Shown in pieces: positions 33,110 to 44,512 of a DNA stretch of 64,000 nucleotides. The first letter of the stretch is position 1, and every line of letters begins with the position of its first letter. The stretch comes from Prinsepia uniflora (lineage: Eukaryota > Streptophyta > Magnoliopsida > Rosales > Rosaceae), in contig CM064870.1 in NCBI GenBank assembly GCA_032719365.1, forward strand, positions 43,122,194 through 43,186,193. Reading direction: 5' to 3'. The notes under the pieces were generated by a model that did not search any database, had not been told where the DNA came from, and worked only from the letters and a program-made list of their open reading frames with translations. A program made the position numbers and the translations under genes.

Positions 33110-36100
33110 TCAAAGAAACAAATGAGGAAATTGTTCTCGCATCTGAGCCTCAGGCTCCCATGTGGCTTCCTCCACGTTCTGGTTTCTCCAGAGAATTTTC
33201 ACGAGAGGGATCGTCTTTCGACGTAGTACCTTGTCCTTCCGATCCAAGATCTGTACTGGTTGTTCTTCAAAGCTCAAATCCTCCCGTAGTTCGACAGGTT
33301 GTTCCCTAAGTACATGAGAAGCATCACGTACGTACATCCGCAACATCGATACGTGGAAAACATCGTGAACTCTTGATAGTTCTGGGGGTAGTGCCAATCT
33401 GTATGCAACCTTGCCAATTCTCTCCACGATTTCATAAGGTCCGATAAAACGCGGACTCAGTTTCCCCCGTCGGCCAAAACGGATAATCCCTTTCCACGGA
33501 GACAACTTCAGGAAGACAAAATCTCCCACTTCAAACTCCAAGTCTCGAATCCGTCGGTCGGCATAGCTCTTCTGGCGATCCTGTGCCACCTTCAATCTTT
33601 CCTTGATCACGCGAACAGTTTCCATGGTTAAGTCCATTATCTCCGGCCCTACAGCCGCTCGCTCCCCTACCTCCGTCCAGCAGATAGGTGTCCTGCACTG
33701 TCGGCCATACAGTGCCTCATACGGTGCCATCCCGATGCTTGCCTGATAGCTGTTGTTGTAAGCGAATTCCATCAATGGCAAATGAGTATCCCAAGAGTCT
33801 TGAAACTGTAGTACACATGACCTCATCATGTCCTCCAGGGTTTGAATGGTTCTCTCAGACTGTCCATCGGTCTGTGGATGGAAAGCAGTACTGAAACGTA
33901 GGTTTGTTCCCAAAGTAGCTTGAAAACTCCGCCAGAACCTGGAAGTGAAACGCGGATCACGATCGGACACGATTGATTCCGGCGTACCATGAAGTCGTAT
34001 GATTTCCTTCACAAACAGCTGAGCCAGTCGGTTAGGTTTATAGGTTTCCTGAACTGGCAGAAAATGGGCTGATTTGGTTAACCGATCCACGATCACCCAT
34101 ACTCCGTCCACTCCACTCTGAGTCCTCGGTAACTTAAAGACGAAGTCCATGGTGATGTGATCCCACTTCCACTCAGGAATCGGAAGTGGCTGCATAGCCC
34201 CATACGGTCTCTGCCGTTCTGCCTTAACCTGCTGACAGGTTAAGCATTTGCTCACGAACTCAGCAATATCCTTCTTCATTCCTGGCCACCAATAATGGTT
34301 CCGGAGGGTACGGTACATCTTTGTACCTCCCGGATGCATAGCATAGGCCGAACTGTGGGCCTCCTCAAGTATCTCGGCCCGTAACTCTGCCACTGCAGGT
34401 ACGCACAAACGGCCCAATTTCACCAGTGCTCCATCGTCCCGGATGGTAAAATCCTGTCTCCCATCCGCATCGACCTCAATTCTGTAAATACAGAGTATCG
34501 GATCCTGCAGTTGTGCTTCAATGATCCGATCAATCAGTACTGGTCGCACATGGAAGCTGGCCAACAAAGCTCCATGCTCGTCAGTACCCAAAATAACTCC
34601 CGCCTTCCGGAGTTCCACCAGCAAGGGAAGATACACCACCCCAAGGTGTGCAATAGTTCCTGCTGATTTCCTGCTGAGTGCATCCGCCACCACATTGGCC
34701 TTACCCGGATGGTACTCGATCGTACAGTCATAGTCCTTCAGTAGCTCCAACCATCTCCGTTGTCTCATGTTGAGCTCCTTCTGAGTGAATAAATATTTAA
34801 GACTCTGGTGGTCGGTGTATATTCGACACGTTGCGCCGAACAGATAATGTCTCCAGATTTTGAGAGCATGAACCACCGCCGCCAACTCCAAATCATGGGT
34901 AGGGTAGTTCAACTCATGAGTCTTCAGCTGCCGGGATGCATAGGCGATAACCTTGCCAGTTTGCATCAACACGCAGCCCAAACCTTGCAGTGAAGCATCA
35001 CTGAAAACTACAAACTCTCCACTGTCGTCCGGCAATGCAAGGACAGGTGCAGTGGTCAATCGATCCTTCAACTCTTGAAAGCTCCGATCGCACTGCTCGT
35101 CCCAGATAAACTTTACTCCTTTCCGAGTCAGACGAGTCAATGGTGCAGCAATTTTGGAGAAACCCTCCACGAATCTCCGGTAGTAGCCTGCTAATCCGAC
35201 GAAACTCCGCACCTCGGTCACTGTTGTCGGTTTAGCCCAGTTGGTCACCGCTTCTGTTTTCTGGGGATCCACGCAAATCCCATCCGTTGATATCACGTGT
35301 CCCAGAAAACCAATACTGCTCAGCCAAAACTGACACTTGCTCAGCTTGGCATACAATTGTTCTTGTCTCAGTCTCTCCAAAACCAACCGTAGATGTTCTT
35401 CATGTGCACGGGCACTCCTCGAGTATACCAAAATATCATCGATGAACACAATCACGAACTTATCCAGGTAGGGTCGGAAGACCCGGTTCATCAGATCCAT
35501 GAATGCTGCTGGAGCATTCGTCAAACCAAATGGCATAACAAGGAACTCGTAGTGCCCGTAACGGGTTCGAAAAGCAGTTTTCGGAATATCCTCCTCCGAA
35601 ATCCTCAGTTGGTGATACCCAGATCGCAAATCAATTTTCGAGAAGCACTGAGCTCCCCGCAACTGGTCGAAAAGGTCATCAATCCTGGGTAGAGGATACT
35701 GGTTCCTCAATGTCACCTTGTTGAGTTGTCGATAATCAATACATAAACGGAGACTTCCTTCCTTCTTCTTCACGAACAACACCGGTGCTCCCCACGGTGA
35801 AGTGCTCGGTCGGACATATCCCAAATCTACCAACTCCTGCAATTGAGTCTTGAGTTCCCGTAACTCGGCCGGCGCCATCCGGTATGGTGCCTGGGATATA
35901 GGTCGGGTACCCGGGAGTAGTTCAATAGTAAACTCAATCTCCCGCGATGGTGGCAATCCAGGTAAGTCTTCCGGGAATACGTCCGGAAACTCACAGACCA
36001 CCGGTATTTCGTCGATAACCGGAGTATCGACCCGTTCCGACACGACATGCGCCAGATAACCCTGGCATCCCTTCCGTAGAAGTTTGGTAGCAGTAAGTGA

Positions 36101-36205
36101 CGAAATCACTTCAGGAGGCGAACCATCACGTTCCCCCTGAAAGATAACTTCCGGCAAACCCGGGCTCCGCAAAATTACTTGCTTGCTACAGCAGTCGATG
36201 AGCGA
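33110..36205 (-). CDS. Pol: reverse transcriptase, RNase H, integrase, chromodomain (frame after an in-frame stop)
   Basis: The open frame of 1031 codons continues in the Gag frame directly after TGA 36208-36206 and stops at 33110-33112. It has no plausible ATG near its start. Counting from the TTG codon at 36172, RT lies at about 130-300 with the catalytic FIDD at 243-246. RNase H has D392, E429 and D455 (YTDHQS). Integrase has a zinc-binding His/Cys region (about 606-646) and D676, D737, E773. A GPY motif is at 911-913 and a chromodomain-like tail at about 972-1019. No other break is seen. It should be made as part of a Gag-Pol polyprotein and act in reverse transcription and chromatin-targeted integration. 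Confidence 0.93.
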   Translation of the reverse strand, partial: SLIDCCSKQVILRSPGLPEVIFQGERDGSPPEVISSLTATKLLRKGCQGYLAHVVSERVDTPVIDEIPVVCEFPDVFPEDLPGLPPSREIEFTIELLPGTRPISQAPYRMAPAELRELKTQLQELVDLGYVRPSTSPWGAPVLFVKKKEGSLRLCIDYRQLNKVTLRNQYPLPRIDDLFDQLRGAQCFSKIDLRSGYHQLRISEEDIPKTAFRTRYGHYEFLVMPFGLTNAPAAFMDLMNRVFRPYLDKFVIVFIDDILVYSRSARAHEEHLRLVLERLRQEQLYAKLSKCQFWLSSIGFLGHVISTDGICVDPQKTEAVTNWAKPTTVTEVRSFVGLAGYYRRFVEGFSKIAAPLTRLTRKGVKFIWDEQCDRSFQELKDRLTTAPVLALPDDSGEFVVFSDASLQGLGCVLMQTGKVIAYASRQLKTHELNYPTHDLELAAVVHALKIWRHYLFGATCRIYTDHQSLKYLFTQKELNMRQRRWLELLKDYDCTIEYHPGKANVVADALSRKSAGTIAHLGVVYLPLLVELRKAGVILGTDEHGALLASFHVRPVLIDRIIEAQLQDPILCIYRIEVDADGRQDFTIRDDGALVKLGRLCVPAVAELRAEILEEAHSSAYAMHPGGTKMYRTLRNHYWWPGMKKDIAEFVSKCLTCQQVKAERQRPYGAMQPLPIPEWKWDHITMDFVFKLPRTQSGVDGVWVIVDRLTKSAHFLPVQETYKPNRLAQLFVKEIIRLHGTPESIVSDRDPRFTSRFWRSFQATLGTNLRFSTAFHPQTDGQSERTIQTLEDMMRSCVLQFQDSWDTHLPLMEFAYNNSYQASIGMAPYEALYGRQCRTPICWTEVGERAAVGPEIMDLTMETVRVIKERLKVAQDRQKSYADRRIRDLEFEVGDFVFLKLSPWKGIIRFGRRGKLSPRFIGPYEIVERIGKVAYRLALPPELSRVHDVFHVSMLRMYVRDASHVLREQPVELREDLSFEEQPVQILDRKDKVLRRKTIPLVKILWRNQNVEEATWEPEAQMREQFPHLFL

Positions 36206-37555
36206 TCAGTGCTCCGACAGCCAATCCATCCCTAGGATTATATCGAAGTCGTGGATATCCAGAATAATTAAGTCTGCTGGTAAATCCACATCCTCAATTC
36301 TTACCGGGCACCTCCGAATCACCTGATTCACAAGGTACACGGTACCCATCGGGGTGCCAACACCCATTTCGCAATCTAAGGCTGATACCACACAATCAAG
36401 CAAACCAGCACAACTCCTCGAAATAAAAGAATGTGTAGCCCCCGCATCCAATAATACACGTACAAGAAAATTAAGGATATGTAGTGTACCTGTGACCACG
36501 CCTGGAGCAGTCCTCGCCTGCTGCTGGGTCATTGCAAACACTTGGGCCCTCGGCCCTCCGTTCCGTCCGCGCCCGCGCGCGCCACGTCCAGCACCACGGT
36601 CACCTCCCTGACCGCGACCTCCGTTAGTGTGGGACGCCGTGCTCTGCACCACACTAGAGCCCCCAGCGTCATTGTTCTTGGACAACTGCGGACAATCGCA
36701 GGCATAGTGGCCTTCCTCTCCGCAAGCAAAACAAGTTACTGGCCTTGGCCTGCCCGAATGCCCACCAGTTGCACCACTCCAAGATGAGTGCTGCCCAGAA
36801 TTGTGTCCAGATCCTCTGCCCTGAGAGCCTCCACGTCGACCCGACCAGCCACGACCCTTGAAGGATGAGGGTGCTCCTCTGTAGCTCCCTCCCCTGTTGT
36901 TCTTCCGGCCTGATGGCCCATGGTGTGGGCGATCCTGACGTCGCCCCTCCCCCGAAGGTTGTCGTGATTGGTGTGCCGCCAGACTGGCCTCGACACGCAC
37001 CGCTGCGTCGACCATATCCCTCAGAGAAGCATGAGTGGTAGCAGTCACACTGGCCCGGATCTCCCCTCGGAGTCCAAGCTCAAACCGCTGGCATTTGTCC
37101 TCCTCCGTGCTTACGAATGAGGCAGCGAACCGGGAAAGTCTCCCGAAAGTTTGCTCGTAGTCTGAAACAGACATGTCACCCTGCTCCAGCCGCAGGAATT
37201 CCGCCTCCCGCGCCGCGCGAAAGGATCGCGGGTAGTACTGGTCCAGAAACCTGGAACGAAAAGCTTCCCAGGTAGTGGTATGGACAGACCACCCGGACAT
37301 TTCGAGTCCATGCCACCACTGGTAGGCTCCTCCCTCCAGTAAGAAGGCCGCCAGAGTCACTCGTTCGCCCGGAGGGCAGTGCATCACCGAGAAGATCCTC
37401 TCCCACTTGGTGATCCAGTCGTGAGCATCCTCGGGGTTTGATCCCCCGCAGAAAGGAGTGGCTCCCAAACGTTGAGCCCTTTCGATGCTCGCGCATTCCA
37501 TCTCTCTTTCTAGATCCTCGTCCGTTCGAGTATGCGGAATTCTCCTAGGAGGCAT
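36206..37555 (-). CDS. Gag with zinc knuckle, plus protease domain; ends at an in-frame TGA
   Basis: The frame starts at ATG 37555 (MPPRRIPHTRTDEDLE) and is 449 residues. The capsid-like region has WITKWERIF at about 47-55 and the segment WEAFRSRFLDQYY at about 96-108. It is followed by a basic Gly/Arg-rich stretch, a CX2CX4HX4C zinc knuckle at 275-288, a second Gly/Arg-rich linker, and an aspartic protease with DAGATHSFIS at 370-379 and ILGMDW near the end. The TGA falls just after GMDWLSEH, inside the normally continuous protease-to-RT link, with no frame change. Either the stop is read through or this copy makes no Pol. Confidence 0.93.
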   Translation of the reverse strand: MPPRRIPHTRTDEDLEREMECASIERAQRLGATPFCGGSNPEDAHDWITKWERIFSVMHCPPGERVTLAAFLLEGGAYQWWHGLEMSGWSVHTTTWEAFRSRFLDQYYPRSFRAAREAEFLRLEQGDMSVSDYEQTFGRLSRFAASFVSTEEDKCQRFELGLRGEIRASVTATTHASLRDMVDAAVRVEASLAAHQSRQPSGEGRRQDRPHHGPSGRKNNRGGSYRGAPSSFKGRGWSGRRGGSQGRGSGHNSGQHSSWSGATGGHSGRPRPVTCFACGEEGHYACDCPQLSKNNDAGGSSVVQSTASHTNGGRGQGGDRGAGRGARGRGRNGGPRAQVFAMTQQQARTAPGVVTGTLHILNFLVRVLLDAGATHSFISRSCAGLLDCVVSALDCEMGVGTPMGTVYLVNQVIRRCPVRIEDVDLPADLIILDIHDFDIILGMDWLSEH

Positions 37556-37672
37556 AACCAACTGTCAAGAGGCATAGATCAGAAAACAATATTCTTAAAA
37601 GTCGAAAAGTAACTAGTACTAATCGCTAGTCTAGCATGCAGACCAATACCCTAGTACTGACCACAACCTAGT

Positions 37673-37684
37673 GCTCTGATACCA
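37673..37684 (-). other. Primer-binding site, initiator tRNA-Met type
   Basis: On the minus strand TGGTATCAGAGC lies three bases after the 5' LTR end. It matches the complement of the 3' end of plant initiator tRNA-Met, which is commonly used by Ty3/gypsy elements. Confidence 0.93.
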
Positions 37685-37687
37685 AGC

Positions 37688-40487
37688 TGACAGGACCCGC
37701 CCCGATCCCACAGGGACCACAAGGGGACGTGCCCTGCTCCCGTCTGACACCCAATAATTCATACCAATTTTAACCTCAAAACATTTAAAAGCATAAATAA
37801 CCAAATTAAAGTCATACATAAAATCCGAATTAAACGAATGTCAGACAAGGGATATAATCCAAAATTACAAATTTGCGAGCACGACTCTAAAGTAATCCTG
37901 CGGGTACACCGCCCAGCAGGGGTTCAGGTACGCAGAAGTAGATCTATGCCTCAGCCTCTGGTTCCTCCTCTACCTCAGTTTCCCGACCTGGAGGGGTTAT
38001 CAAAACAGTAAGGGTGAGTGGACCGAAACACAAGTTTATGAAATCGTTTGATAAGTAAAACATATAATTTACCCCTCCGTTTTCCAAATATGCGTGCACC
38101 ATAATTCCAAAATCATAAACCATATAATATGAACCATAAGGCATATAGCAAAACCATAACCATAATTTTAGTTGCTGCACTATACACTCCAATCCCGACA
38201 TCCCTGATGTCTGACGTCCCTGACGTCCAATAGGTCACAATCACAAGGCTACGCGTGCCACTCGGGTCTCAATTCCGAGTTCAATCCCCGAACCCCGTTC
38301 GGGTACAGCATCCCCGATGCTTAGCGTCATAGACGCTGGACGTACTAGACGTCCGTGACCTCTCCGGGGTACCTCATCCGGAGGAGACAATATAATATGG
38401 AAGGATCTATACAGTGCAGTAACAAATACATTTTATTGATATCCACATGCAAACATATATATATACATAGGTAGAATCCGAACCAATTATTCAGTTTCAT
38501 CGGACGGGTCTCAAGCCCAAATACCGTGAAACGTGCCATAACCATATTTTCCATATCATCAAAACCGTCATTATTTTAGCATGTGAATAAGTATAATAAA
38601 ACCAGAAAACATTTATGCACACAAGGGTTTAAGAAAATGGCCCACTCACAGTACAATCCTGCTAGAAACCGAACGTATACCCTCGTCCTGGTACAAATGT
38701 ACAATCCCTGTCAAATCCAAGTATTCGTAAAGGTCAAATTAAACCCCCAACATTCAACCATGAAAGCCTAGGTCGAAACCGACCCGGGAAAGCCGCCCGA
38801 ACGCGCTTCCCAAGGCAATAAACCTTATTTTGACCAACTTAATGATCTCCGATCGACCCGAAACCACCGCCATTGGATCCGGATCGTCGAAACCTAAAGA
38901 ATGGTGGTGGTCCCACCAGAAACACTGTTCACACGCGCCCCCACGCGCCGGTCAACGTGGCGGTCAACGCAGGAACAGTTCCTGCTGACGTCATCGCTGA
39001 CGTCACTGCTGACGTCAGCATGACGTCATGCTGACGTCATCTGACAGCTGTCAGGTCTGACGTGTCAGACTCTGACAGGTGCCACGTGTCAACATCCAAT
39101 TGGTCCACCTCACTGATCTGTCAGACCACGTGTCAGATCTGACATGTGCCACGTGTCAGCACGGCACTGGTCCACGTCACTGACATGTCAGTGACACGTG
39201 GCAGTCCCTGACTGGTCCACGTCACTGACATGTCAGTGCTGACTGTGCACTGACATGTGACACGTGTCGGCTCACGGTTGGTCCACGTCATCTGACAGGC
39301 TGACAGGGTGCCACGTCAGCACCACTGTCCTCAGACGGGTTGACCCGTTTTCCTGCAACTCGGGTCGATCAGACCCGCGATCGAGACCCGGTTGCCATTC
39401 CTTCATTTCTGGGTCATTTTGGTTCCTTTCAATTCGTATTTACTCGCCTTAAATCCTAGATTAGTTCTAAGTAATTAGAATTGAGAAACACGGATCGAAT
39501 CGAGGGCCTACCTTGAAGAACAGCTCTGGCCTCCCGTCGCAGTTTTGCCACCGCCCTGAGCTCCACCGGCCACGAGTTCGATTCCAGAAGGTTCCTGGAT
39601 GTTCCTAGAGTTGATTAGGATTGATCACTGACCAGTTTAAACGTGGGAAAAGATTTACCAGAAATCTGGGTTGAAACCGCCACGGGTTTCCCCTGCTTCC
39701 TTCCGCGCCGCCGTCTGCCGCCGTCCACCGCCGTGCCTCCGTCCTTCCCCGGGAGTCCAGCAACACACAGACACAATGAGTGGGTGGTTTGCTGGAAAGG
39801 TTGGATCGAAATGGCAGAAATGTGCCCTGCGGGTGGGAAATATAAAGAATTGGAGGGAAGGAAATGGATGGCTCAGATTGAATCTCCAGATTAGATCAAG
39901 GGCTGAGATCTGATCTGGGGTTTTCAATCCAAAGGCTGACATTTAAAGCTGGTACAATTGTTTAATTAATCCAATAGTGGATCTGATCCAATCTAGCCAA
40001 TGGGTGAGTGACACTTGTCACTCCCCAGGTGTCCTTCAATCAGAATTTCTGAATATAATATTCGACACGAAAACCGAGACACGAACTTCCCGAATTCACG
40101 TTTCTGACCATAACTTCCTCGTACGAAGTCCGATTTCAGCGTGCCGCCTGTCTACGGACTCAGGACGTTGAGGCCTACCCAACGGTCCTTGAGTCAACTG
40201 AAAATTAGTTGTCAAAAGAAAAGTCAACATTTTCCCCCGAGAGTCCAAATTACGGTAATGCCCCTGAACTTCCGATAGCCATAACTTTCACCCTGATCGT
40301 CCGAATCGGACGTGCCACCTGTCTATGAACTCGTGACGTCCCGAACTACGTCACGGTCATAGGTCAAAGTCCATTTAGTTCATAAATCAAAAAGTCAATA
40401 ATTTGACCATACCATTCACAAGGGTAAAATCGTCAAATCACACATTAAATTACAAAATGAGAATCCTCGAATTTCCGGGGTGTTACA
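37688..40487 (-). repeat. 5' LTR of the complete element
   Basis: This is 2800 bp, the same length as the LTR at 30276-33075 and at a fixed offset of 7412. It serves as promoter for the element, transcribing toward lower coordinates. Features correspond one to one with the other copy. Confidence 0.95.
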
Positions 40488-40971
40488 ATAAATTGTGCCC
40501 CACACCTCCCCATACATAGGTGTAAATGAGGCATACTTTTATCTCATCCTTTCGTGCATAAAGTCTCATCTATAGAACTTTCCTCACACTTTCTCATGTG
40601 GCATTGGATAGAGGTATTTAGAGTTCCAAGACACTAGGAGTTAGCCTAAAGCGCCAAGTGTTGCCCCTGGTGGCTCCCCTCATAAGATAGAATGGCACAA
40701 CACCTGGTCCTCCAATTCTGAGAATACCGTTATGAAGGTCTTGACCCTCTGAATATATAATCAGGTGGCACGTCGAAAACGAAGTATCGATAAGTAAGTT
40801 ATGGGCTTACAAAGGACAATGGTATTTTGGTAATTCTGTAACAAAAGGTAATTTGGTAATTTCACATTTTAAGCATGTGAATCATGCTAAATGGTACCGT
40901 TATGAAACTCTGATACCATTTTGTCAGGACCCGACCCATCTAGCACGATATTATCCGTTTTGAGCCCAACC
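40488..40971 (-). mobile_element. Older relic: end of an internal region, primer site and LTR edge
   Basis: Following the right target duplication ATAAA, about 400 bases show no gene. At about 40900-40912 'actctgatacca' is a minus-strand tRNA-Met primer-site remnant, followed by TGTCAGGACCCGACCC at about 40922, an LTR edge. That LTR is interrupted after about 50 bases by the LTR starting at 40972. A phrase near 40762-40850 ('ggtggcacgt' and 'ttttggtaatt') recalls the conserved LTR promoter-like block. Confidence 0.5.
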
Positions 40972-43904
40972 TGACAGGACCCACCCCCAATCCCCTTGGA
41001 TTAAGGGCTAAGTCCTGCTCCCGTCTAACTTACGCATGACACGAAGGCTAAACCGACGTCCAACCTTCATGTGACACATAAGCAGGACAAGGGATGTTCT
41101 AACTGCACCGCTCCAAACTTCTGGACTTCCCAGAGCGCGCAGACTCCACTGTGGTTCGCGTGTGTGATGTCTCCGTCTCTCTCGATCAACATCCCGCACC
41201 GCAACAACCTGCAGGTATTGAAAACATGAAAAGATTGTGAGTGGACAAAAATAAAGTATAAGTTCAAAAACAGTTATCAGAAAGCACAAATACATTTTTA
41301 CCCTCCACGCAAAACCAATGCATGCATATAAAGTACATGTCATAAAATCATTTCATATAAAAAACCATCAATGGAAACCATCATTTCTTTCTGTCATATC
41401 CAGGGCCTCAGCCCAAAACCACAAATACATCTCAAAGTACGGGAACTCAGCCCCAAAACTCATTAAATCCAATACATCCGGGCCACTGCCCAAAACATCT
41501 GAAAACCAGTGAAAAACCAGTGAAAAGCATCAATCATGCGAGTTTGCTGGATCTCAAGTGCGCCCGAGTCTTTAAACTCAAAACCATGCGCAATAATCAG
41601 GCCTTCCATGGATATCAACGAGTCTTTAAACTCAAAACACAATCAACAGGCCTCAGGGGGTATCATAACCGAGTCTTTAAACTTAAAACATATACCGAGT
41701 CTTTAAACTCAAAACATATCAATCCAGGGTCCTCCCCCCGTCAATCAACCGAGTCTTTAAACTCAAAATCAGATCCAGCGGTTTTTCTTTTCTTTTTCCG
41801 GGTCTTTAAACCCAAAACCATTTTTCAATCAACAGTGAAAACCATCGAAAATCCTTATTCGAATTTGCAACAATGATTCTATAAGATGGCATCCGGAACC
41901 ATCATCCCGAACCCAAATCCAGAATTTCCTTTCCAAGTTTCAAAACTGAATCCAAAACATCGTTTCCGAAATCCAATTCCAAAACCGAAATCTCATTTTC
42001 GAAATCACATGAACAGGGATCCAGGCCCGAAATCACTTTTTCGAAATCCGTTTCAAATCATTGAAATCAAATCATGTTTCAAATCCCAAAATCAAATCCT
42101 CAAAATCAGGATCAAATCACAATGGCACGACCCATCCCAAATATAAAGCGAAACCTCGTAAAACGTACAATTACGTTATAATCTTGAAATCCGTGCAAAA
42201 CCGTAAACCATCAACATCATAAATCAAATCATAGAATCACGTATAGAAAACATATAAAAACATATATGCATGCATCATAAGTTTGAAAGCAAAGTCTACT
42301 CACAGACCATTTCGCCGATGCCTCGATACGCGTACAATTACGCCGTTCTCAGCTAATTCACTATCACCGAATTTTCCGAACCTATGCAAATCCGGTAAAT
42401 AGGTCACTAACTACTTCATTACGCTTCTACTAAAGCCCCATAATTTTCCCAAATTTTTAACTATTTTTAACCGAGCCTTAAAACTTTCGGTCATCCCGAA
42501 ACATATCTAGACGATGTCCGATTGACTTGAAACCAGTGTCAAAATGTTCATTACATCGAATACTTTAAAAGTCATGTTGGAAAATTCCCCAAAAGGGGCC
42601 CCACGCGCCCTCACGACCCGCCCAAAGGGGCTGCACGTGGGAGCCACACACTGGCACTATTCATCATCTTCAACCCGCAGTCGACCGGTTCAGACCGGTC
42701 CAGCGATCCGGCCGGTTCGATGTTATTTTTCATCAATTCAACTCCAATTCCTCCCATTTTTAGTCCTATAGCTTCCTTATGTGATTTCCTATTGATCTAT
42801 AACCTTATATCATGAAATTAGGGCATGGATGATACATGTCTGATCCACCTGTAACTACCAACTTTCCTCCATCGTGGTTCCATGGTTCCAGCCATCAATC
42901 ATCTCTATCTTCGATCCTAAATCTTTCCTGGAACTCCTAGAAACAACTTCCAATCAACCAACACATGTATTATTCTATAAAGAACAACTTACCATAATCG
43001 AATTTCAAACTGAGCTCTTACTGATTTTTACCTTACCGTCTCTTGTAGGTCTCGAAACCAGGCCCATTCAACTCTCTGAACCACCAGAAACCATTTCCCA
43101 TCAACTTCATCTAGCAAAACCCAACAGAACATAATTGTCAATTTCAATTGTCAAACAGGACTTCACGGGTTTTTTCACGATTCCCTTACCTCCACACGGC
43201 GTCATGGGCCACCGTGGTTGCCACCATGTTCAGCTCATCTTCCCTTCTCACTTTGCTTCACAAACCACGAGCAAATGAAGACGTTTGGAGGATTGGATTT
43301 CACTTAGACACACTGCCACGCTCATCCTCTGTTTTCTTACATTTTCTCACCAGTGCACAACTCATCTTCATTTTAACTTGTGTGAAGGCAGTTGTGAGGA
43401 ATCCACAAAAGTCTGGAGAGGGGACAAGTGTCCCAAGTTCATTGGGCACACTTCCAAAGAGAGCCAGATGTCCACTAATCACTAGGCATAACTCCCAATG
43501 CAATAATGACCAAAATGCCCCTTGCCGCACACACTACCATTTTGCCGCTCGCGTTCCTAGACCCATAACTAAATCATCTGAAGTCCGATAATGATGTGCC
43601 GCCTGTCGTTGTACTCATGGCATCGAGACCTTCCTAACGGTCCTCGTATTACGTGAAAGTGACTTGTCGTCCAAAAGTCAACAAATTGCCCATTTTAACT
43701 AAATTACCAAATTACCCTTAAACTTCTGAACGTCCTAACTTTTTCCTTGAATGTCGGAATCGGACGTGTCACCTGTCTATGAACTCGTGATGTCCCGAAC
43801 TACGTCACGATCATCAGTCAAAGTCCATTTGACTTCCCAAATGAAAAGTCAACATTTTTGCCCATTCTAGGGGCAAAACCGTCATTTCGCATCGTCCATC
43901 CGTA
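40972..43904 (-). mobile_element. LTR copy A (Q subfamily), truncated at its minus-strand start
   Basis: It begins TGACAGGACCCACCCCC at 40972 and matches the LTR at 51648-57110 closely. At 43904 it stops about 100 bases short of the expected GGTCATTACA end, abutting plus-strand element sequence. It contains the terminal bulged hairpin (about 41027-41095), second arm GTGAGTGGAC (41239-41248, as read on plus), hairpin array 41566-41813, and promoter-like block near 43700-43890. An open frame at 43148-43591 has no ATG, is antisense to the LTR, and recurs only because the LTR does. Confidence 0.85.
41566..41813 (-). repeat. Hairpin array of LTR A (TTAAAG type)
   Basis: Five units of GAGT-CTTTAA-ACTC (plus-strand reading) and one GGGT-CTTTAA-ACCC are spread over 248 bases. 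One further unit has a stem mismatch (ACTT). The GAGT/ACTC to GGGT/ACCC change is paired. Confidence 0.82.
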
Positions 43905-44512
43905 GAGGGTGTGATGTCTTTTTGGGCTGCAGTTCGTTATCAACCTGATAGATAGTTTTTGGGTTTGGATAGTGGATAAAATATGATTGGCCCGATACGC
44001 CGTGCGTTAATGTGATTCGACCCAAGTGGGGTTGATTGGGATGAACTGGTATTGTGGGACCGACGGTTCGGTCATGTAATATTAAATTTTTGTGCTACCA
44101 GGTGTAGCTAGGTTCGAGGAACCTCATTTGAGTAATGGTCTAAAATGTGAACCTTAGTGGTGATGGCTAGTGCGAGGGATGTTGGTACATCAGAGTTGGC
44201 CGATGACCTTAGTGGTGGAACCCACATTGAGTTGATGGTAGGATTGGATTTGACGTCTATACGATGTCAGGACCGCGGGGTCGGTCAGGTTGTGAGTTTT
44301 ATATTACGGAAAGTGGTTGGGTTCGGTTGAACCATTGGGTGTGATTGTGGAACCCTAGTATATGATGGATTCAAAAGGTAAACCTTAATAATGATTAGCA
44401 GGTGAGAACTTGTGCTGCGACGAGCGGCTGAGGTCATGGATGACCATGTGGATGGCTCTGGTGAGTCTAGTCAGAACTATGGGATTCGATCTACGGATAC
44501 GGTTCTAAGATA
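43905..44512 (+). mobile_element. Displaced duplicate of the start of the E3 internal region
   Basis: About 600 bases nearly match 45287-45895, the first part of the internal region of the element that follows ('gatgtctctttgggctgcag', 'gttatcaacctgatag', and so on). It lacks the LTR end and primer site on its left and joins LTR sequence at about 44512 on its right. It therefore sits in an order that simple insertion does not produce. Confidence 0.8.

Larger units (their letters stand above)
30276..40487 (-). mobile_element. Complete young Ty3/gypsy chromovirus-type LTR retrotransposon
   Basis: A 10,212-bp element is flanked by ATAAA at 30271-30275 and 40488-40492. It has two 2800-bp LTRs at a constant offset of 7412, and I found no difference in the stretches I compared. 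The internal region (33076-37687) contains a tRNA-iMet primer site, Gag with zinc knuckle, protease, reverse transcriptase, RNase H, integrase and a C-terminal chromodomain-like segment, then a polypurine tract. Domain order (RT before IN) gives Ty3/gypsy. The long LTRs and chromodomain suit the Del/Tekay group of plant chromoviruses. One in-frame TGA interrupts Gag-Pol. Identical LTRs imply very recent insertion. Confidence 0.96.

Noticed and set aside
30030..40740. The sequence around the young insertion (30030-30275 joined to 40493-40740) as a Ty1/copia-type LTR starting TGTTGAGCC.
   Set aside because: I could not identify its other end, a primer site or a second copy, so it stays unclassified.
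43148..43591. A 147-codon open frame found nearly identically again at 56270-56713.
   Set aside because: It begins at TTG, not ATG. It runs antisense to LTRs A and B and is repeated only because the LTR is. No known domain is visible.
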